NCBI GenBank assembly: GCA_035499555.1
Contig: DATJYO010000069.1
Coordinates: forward strand, 1-64,000
Origin: Bog-159 sp035499555
Lineage (GTDB): Bacteria; Acidobacteriota; Terriglobia; Bryobacterales; Bryobacteraceae
DNA: 64,000 bases
Reading direction: 5' to 3'
Each line of letters begins with the position of its first letter. Positions within the stretch are counted from its first letter, which is position 1. Under the pieces are notes generated by a model that ran no database searches, was not told the DNA's origin, and saw only the letters and a list, made by a program, of their open reading frames with translations. Made by a program: the position numbers and the translations under genes. This document shows positions 59,893 to 64,000 of this stretch, piece by piece.

Positions 59893-60870
59893 ATGGACTC
59901 CACGCTGGCGCGCCTGTCCGCAATCCCTGATTTAGCCGTTTCGCGCGCCGCGCCGCTTTCGGCTCACACGCGTTTCGCGATCGGCGGTCCGGCCGACATC
60001 TACGCCGAAACCGCCAGCGTCGAGGCCTTCATCGCGGCCCTGGCCGTGGCGCGCGCCAGCGGACGCGACTACATGGTGATGGGCGGCGGCACCAACCTGA
60101 TCGTATCCGACGCCGGATTTCGCGGCATCATGCTGCGCTACGTGGGACGGCAGATTCTGGCGGCTGGTACGCGCGTTTATGGCGATGCGGGCGCCGCCCT
60201 GCAGGACCTGGTGGATTTTGCCATCGAACGCGGGTTGGCCGGCCTGGAGACGCTGGCCGGGATTCCGGGATCGGTGGGCGCGGCGGTCTACGGCAACGCG
60301 GGGGCCTATGGCCACTCCATCTCCGAGCGCGTGTTCGGCGTGCGGTTCTTCGACGGCAAGCGCGTACGCGTGTTCGACAATGCGGCGTGCGAGTTTCATT
60401 ATCGCGAGAGCGTTTTCAAGCGCCACAAAGATTGGATTATTTTCTCGGCGGAGCTCGCGCTTTCCCCCGCTGACGCGGAGGCGCTGCGCACCACCGCCGC
60501 CGGCATTCTGAAGGTGCGCAACGAGAAGTTCCCGGTGACCATGAAGTGCGCGGGCAGCATTTTTAAGAATCTCCTGCTGGCGGAGCTGCCGGCCGCCGTG
60601 GCCGCCGCGGTGCCGGAAAAGGTAGTTCGGGAAGGCAAAGTGCCGGCCGCCTATTTCCTGGAACAGGCGGGCGCCAAGGGCATGTCGCGCGGCGATATTC
60701 ATGTGGCCGCCTATCACGCCAATCTGATCTACAACGGCGGAGCCGGCACTGCCGCCGATCTTTGCGCACTCATCGCGGAACTGAAAGGGCGCGTGCGCCG
60801 GCAATTTGAGATCGATCTGGAAGAAGAGGTGCAATACGTGGGATTTGGCGATACCTGTCCGGTGGGATAG
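59893..60870 (+). CDS. murB: UDP-N-acetylenolpyruvoylglucosamine reductase MurB
   Basis: A 325-residue protein for the second step of peptidoglycan precursor synthesis, reducing UDP-GlcNAc-enolpyruvate with NADPH. FAD-binding domain: SAHTRFAIGGPADIYAE, YMVMGGGTNLIVSDAGFRG, LAGIPGSVGAAVYGNAGAYG. C-terminal domain: FPVTMKCAGSIFKN with the catalytic Ser region, and ISRGDIHVAAYHANLIYN-type segment. Type I-like MurB length. The ankyrin gene that follows overlaps its end by 26 bp. Confidence 0.95.
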   Translation: MDSTLARLSAIPDLAVSRAAPLSAHTRFAIGGPADIYAETASVEAFIAALAVARASGRDYMVMGGGTNLIVSDAGFRGIMLRYVGRQILAAGTRVYGDAGAALQDLVDFAIERGLAGLETLAGIPGSVGAAVYGNAGAYGHSISERVFGVRFFDGKRVRVFDNAACEFHYRESVFKRHKDWIIFSAELALSPADAEALRTTAAGILKVRNEKFPVTMKCAGSIFKNLLLAELPAAVAAAVPEKVVREGKVPAAYFLEQAGAKGMSRGDIHVAAYHANLIYNGGAGTAADLCALIAELKGRVRRQFEIDLEEEVQYVGFGDTCPVG

Positions 60871-62107
60871 GCGCCGGCGGTATGGCCGCCTCGCCGCCTG
60901 GCTGCTGCTGGCCGCGGCCGGGTTGCCGGCGGCCGACCTGCACCAGGCGGTGACGGACGGCAACCTGGAACAGGTCCGGACGCTGCTGGCTGCCGGCGTG
61001 GACGCCAACACCCGCGACACACTGGGCGCTACGCCACTGCACGACGCCGCCTGGACCGGGAACGTCGAGATCGCCGCCCTCCTGATCGCCCGCGGTGCCG
61101 ACGTCAACGCCCGCCATCTGGAGGCCGGTTCCACGCCGCTGGCCTATGCCGTGATTAAAGATCACCGCGGCGTCGCGGAGTTGCTGCTGGCCCATGGCGC
61201 GGACGTGGATGCTCCCGATCGCTCCGGATCCACGGCGCTGTTGCTGGCCGCTACCCGCGGCTACGAAGAAATGGCCGCCCTCCTTCTGGCGCACGGCGCG
61301 GACGTCAACACCCGGGACCGGTCCGGATCGGCCGCGCTCGACGAAGCCGCCTGGAAAGGCTATGCCGGCCTCGTCCGCCTGCTTCTCGATAAAGGCGCGC
61401 ACATCGAAGCGCGCAACCGGGAGACCGGCGCAACGCCGCTCAACGAAGCCGCCATCAAGGGTCATGCGGACGTGGTGAAGCTGCTGCTGGAGCGGGGCGC
61501 CGACCCTGGCACGCAGGATAACGCGGGTGCTTCACCATTGGAAAATGCCTCGCGATTCGCGCATACCGCGGTTATCGAGACGCTGATGGCCCACGGCGTC
61601 AGCCTGGGCAAGAAGAGCCGGCCGGGCTCGGGACTGCTTTGCGAAGCCGTGTTGAAGGGCCAGGCGGACATGGTCGAGCTGCTGGCTGCCAAAGGCGCCG
61701 ACGTGAATGCGCGCGGTCCGGAGGGATCCGCCCCCCTGGGCGACGCCGCGTTGAAAGGCTACACCGGGATCGCCCGCATTCTGCTGGAGCACGGCGCGCG
61801 TGTCGACGAACGCAACAGCGCCGGCGCCACGCCGCTGCACGATGCGGCGTTGAGCGGGCACAAGGAGGTCGCCGCGCTGCTCCTCGACCATGGCGCGGAT
61901 ATCAACGCGCGCGATACGTCCGGCGCCACGCCGCTCTACGAAGCGGCTTCCTGGGGCCGCCGGGATGTGGTGGAACTCCTGCTTGCGCGCGGCGCGGATG
62001 TGAATTTGCGCAACACCGCCGGCGATACCGCTCTAAAAGGCGCCGCCGACAACGGCTTCAATGATATCGTCAAGCTGTTACAAAGCGGCGTGTCGGTCCG
62101 TCACTGA
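60845..62107 (+). CDS. Exported multi-ankyrin-repeat protein
   Basis: A 420-residue protein. The start is uncertain: TTG 60845 gives a signal peptide (basic WDRRRRYGR then LAAWLLLAAAGLPAA). About twelve ankyrin repeats follow, e.g. GATPLHDAAWTGNVEIAALLIARGADVNA, GSTALLLAATRGYEEMAALLLAHGADVN and GATPLYEAASWGRRDVVELLLARGADVN, ending in GDTALKGAADNGFNDIVKLL. They should form a long curved solenoid for protein binding in the periplasm. The 5' end overlaps murB. Repeat units are highly alike at the DNA level and may vary in number. Confidence 0.85.
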   Translation: MAIPVRWDRRRRYGRLAAWLLLAAAGLPAADLHQAVTDGNLEQVRTLLAAGVDANTRDTLGATPLHDAAWTGNVEIAALLIARGADVNARHLEAGSTPLAYAVIKDHRGVAELLLAHGADVDAPDRSGSTALLLAATRGYEEMAALLLAHGADVNTRDRSGSAALDEAAWKGYAGLVRLLLDKGAHIEARNRETGATPLNEAAIKGHADVVKLLLERGADPGTQDNAGASPLENASRFAHTAVIETLMAHGVSLGKKSRPGSGLLCEAVLKGQADMVELLAAKGADVNARGPEGSAPLGDAALKGYTGIARILLEHGARVDERNSAGATPLHDAALSGHKEVAALLLDHGADINARDTSGATPLYEAASWGRRDVVELLLARGADVNLRNTAGDTALKGAADNGFNDIVKLLQSGVSVRH

Positions 62108-62270
62108 CAGCTCGGCTGCTGAGTCGAGTTACCCTGCCTGACTTGCGATCGGTGTTCCGATCCTATGTGCGACTTACTGTTGCTAAGCCACTGCCTGCCC
62201 GATGTGTGAAATGTCACTGATATTCTGCTAATAAGGGAAAAAAGGTCTGTATATAGTAAAAATCCAGATG

Positions 62271-62368
62271 TATAATCGGTGCGGCCCGGAAGGCTAAATG
62301 GAAAATCGCGGATCGTTCGGACTTTCCATTTTCAGTCGTTTGTAGAAGTTTTTCCTGATGTTATGGAG
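62271..62368 (+). promoter_or_regulatory. Promoter and 5' UTR hairpin of the sedolisin gene
   Basis: TATAAT (62271-62276) lies in an unusually AT-rich intergenic stretch (62108-62373, otherwise without genes). The ~90-nt leader contains a perfect 9-bp inverted repeat, AAATGGAAA (62296-62304) and TTTCCATTT (62323-62331), with an 18-nt loop, and ends with GGAGG (62364-62368) five bases before ATG 62374. The hairpin could affect translation or mRNA stability. Confidence 0.5.
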
Positions 62369-62373
62369 GACCT

Positions 62374-64000
62374 ATGACGAAAATACCCACAGGTTACCGG
62401 CGTCTCGACAACAGCGAACGAAAGCCAGTGGCTGGCGCGCGCATGATCGGACCGGCTGACCCGAAAGAAAAACTCACCGTCACCATTTCGGTGCGGCGGC
62501 GCCCGGATGCACCGCCCCTTCCCGATCCCACCGACCGATCGACGACGCCCGCCGGGGAGCGCCGTTTCCTGTCCCGCGAAGAATTCGCCGAACATTACGG
62601 CGCCTCTCAGGAGGACCTGGATAAAATAGCCGCGTTCGGCGCCAAACAGGGCCTGACCGTTGTGGAAGCCAGCATTCCCAAGCGCAGCGTCGTTCTCTCG
62701 GGCACCGCCGAGCAGATGGGACGCGCTTTCGCCGTCGAACTGGGGCGCTATGAGTCCGAGAAAGGCGCTTACCGCGGCCGCGAAGGTCACGTTCACGTGC
62801 CGGAAGACCTCGCCCCGATCGTGGAAGGTGTCTTCGGACTCGATAACCGGAAGATGGCCGAGCCCCAGATCATGCGCGTTCCCCGCGCCAAAGAAGCCTT
62901 GACCCAGGCCGCCGCGGCCCAGGCCGCCGTACCGCTGACCCCGCCGGAAGTGGCCGGGTTATACCAGTTCCCCGCAACCAACGCCAATGGGCAAACCATC
63001 GGCTTATTCGAGTTCGACGGAGGATATCGCCTGAGTGACATTCAGGCGTACTTCAACCAACTGCACCTGCCGGCTCCGTCAGTGACCTGGGTGGGGGTCG
63101 ATGGCCAGACCAACGCGCCGGGAATGAGTGACGCGGACGGTGAGGTGATACTCGACATCGACGTGGCCGCCGGGGCCGCGCCCGGCGCCAAGATCGTAGT
63201 CTACTTTGCGCCGTGGACAGAGCAAGGGTGGCTGGATATCGTCTCCGCGGCCATCCACGATGTGAACAACCGGCCTTCGGTCATCTCGATCAGTTGGGGC
63301 TGGCCGGAGCACCAGACCGCGCTCGGTTTCACCTGGACCGATGCCGCGCTGCAGGCGGTGAACCAGAAGTTCTGGGAAGCTGCCCTGCTCGGTGTAACCG
63401 TCCTGGCGGCATCCGGCGATCATGGCTCGGACTGCGGGATCGGCGACCGGAAGGCGCACGTTCTGTATCCGGCATCGGATCCCTATGTGACCGCGTGCGG
63501 CGGCACCGTCATCTCCAATGTCTCCGGGGCTTCCTTCCAGGAGAACACCTGGAGAGACGATAGCGACTGGTTGACCGCCGGCGGCGTCAGCGACTACTTC
63601 CCTAAGCCCATCTGGCAGGATTGGGCGAACATCCCCACGTCCGCCAACGATGGACACGCCGGCCGCGCCATTCCCGATATCGCGGGCAATGCCTCGCAGT
63701 TGAGCGGCTATGACCTGATTCTGGGCGGCCGGCCCACCGGTCCCATCGGCGGCACCAGCGCCACGGCTCCTCTCTATGCCGCTCTGGTCGCGCTGCTGAA
63801 CGCCGACCTCGGCGAGCCCGTCGGCTACCTGAATCCGAATCTCTATGCCTTCCAGGGTCCGTACGTGTATCGAGACATCGCCGATAACGTCAACAACACC
63901 CGCGGCGGCGCGCCGGGGTACCCGGCCATCGCCGGCTGGGACGCCTGCACGGGATTGGGCGGTGTGAACGGCGTCGCCTTGCTGACAGCACTTCGCGGCG
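62374..64000 (+). CDS. Sedolisin-family (S53, kumamolisin-like) serine-carboxyl protease, 3'-truncated by window
   Basis: At least 542 residues. An N-terminal kumamolisin-type propeptide (RRFLSREEFAEHYGA, VVLSGTAEQMGRAFAVELG) is followed by the catalytic domain. The S53 triad is visible: Glu257 and Asp261 in DGEVILDIDVA, oxyanion Asp349 in AASGDHGS, and Ser462 in GGTSATAPL. These proteases are acid-active and subtilisin-like in fold. No classical signal peptide is seen at the start, as in many kumamolisins. The gene runs off the window end; the last calcium-binding part is not visible. Confidence 0.93.
   Translation, partial: MTKIPTGYRRLDNSERKPVAGARMIGPADPKEKLTVTISVRRRPDAPPLPDPTDRSTTPAGERRFLSREEFAEHYGASQEDLDKIAAFGAKQGLTVVEASIPKRSVVLSGTAEQMGRAFAVELGRYESEKGAYRGREGHVHVPEDLAPIVEGVFGLDNRKMAEPQIMRVPRAKEALTQAAAAQAAVPLTPPEVAGLYQFPATNANGQTIGLFEFDGGYRLSDIQAYFNQLHLPAPSVTWVGVDGQTNAPGMSDADGEVILDIDVAAGAAPGAKIVVYFAPWTEQGWLDIVSAAIHDVNNRPSVISISWGWPEHQTALGFTWTDAALQAVNQKFWEAALLGVTVLAASGDHGSDCGIGDRKAHVLYPASDPYVTACGGTVISNVSGASFQENTWRDDSDWLTAGGVSDYFPKPIWQDWANIPTSANDGHAGRAIPDIAGNASQLSGYDLILGGRPTGPIGGTSATAPLYAALVALLNADLGEPVGYLNPNLYAFQGPYVYRDIADNVNNTRGGAPGYPAIAGWDACTGLGGVNGVALLTALRG

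Noticed and set aside
1..64000. CRISPR arrays, rRNA genes, complete insertion sequences, prophage structural genes
   Set aside because: I looked for regularly spaced short repeats, rRNA signatures, transposases with terminal inverted repeats and phage genes and saw none.

Overview
The window looks like chromosome from a high-GC Gram-negative bacterium of the phylum Acidobacteriota, probably a Solibacter/Bryobacter-type lineage. This is an inference from gene content: four large MacB/FtsX-type orphan permeases (two paired with PadR regulators), an Oar-like TonB-dependent receptor with a carboxypeptidase-regulatory N-terminus, many secreted proteins with such domains, many Tat-signal enzymes, and outer-membrane features (a secretin and lipoproteins). 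No rRNA, CRISPR array or complete insertion sequence was seen.

Region by region. Positions 1-7979 hold the tail of a sugar isomerase, a TPR protein, and a tight five-gene cluster: MBOAT acyltransferase, two SGNH-hydrolase paralogs, a DltC-like acyl carrier protein and a KASIII-like enzyme whose catalytic Cys is replaced by Ser. This reads as a compact extracellular-glycan acylation system that lacks a DltA-type adenylation enzyme. Its 5' border carries a duplicated TPR/MBOAT junction flanking a foreign-looking gene. Positions 7976-15346 hold msrA, an FAD oxidoreductase, Tat-exported enzymes, an SGNH hydrolase and one orphan permease. Positions 15475-19541 hold a secreted Gly-rich protein coupled to a TonB-dependent receptor. 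Positions 19561-25202 hold a frameshifted VOC protein, a metallo-beta-lactamase-fold hydrolase, a DinB-like protein, an orphan groES, a PafA-like phosphatase and a GH13 enzyme.

Positions 25215-27002 hold a decayed 1.7-kb integrated element that splits a tRNA-Val(TAC) gene in its anticodon loop. An 11-bp core is repeated at both ends, a broken serine recombinase lies inside, and so does a second, intact tRNA-Val(TAC). Positions 27018-37859 hold a HExxH lipoprotein, rel, DUF971 and PaiB-type genes, a methyltransferase, an ankyrin protein, a cholesterol-oxidase-like GMC enzyme, a short accessory SecA and an aldo-keto reductase. Positions 37918-44061 hold two paralogous carboxypeptidase-regulatory proteins and a pxpB-pxpC-MFS operon. 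Positions 44085-59801 hold a PadR-permease pair behind a palindromic operator, an FHA-GAF-PP2C phosphatase, an orphan secretin, an MscS channel, an isomerase plus rhamnose-mutarotase pair, and a second PadR with two tandem permeases. The right end holds murB, a long ankyrin protein and a truncated sedolisin protease.

A recurring feature is a -10-like hexamer ending 5-7 nt before an ATG or GTG start, with no Shine-Dalgarno sequence. It is seen at murB, rel, the first permease, the VOC gene, the MBOAT gene and others, and suggests widespread leaderless transcripts.
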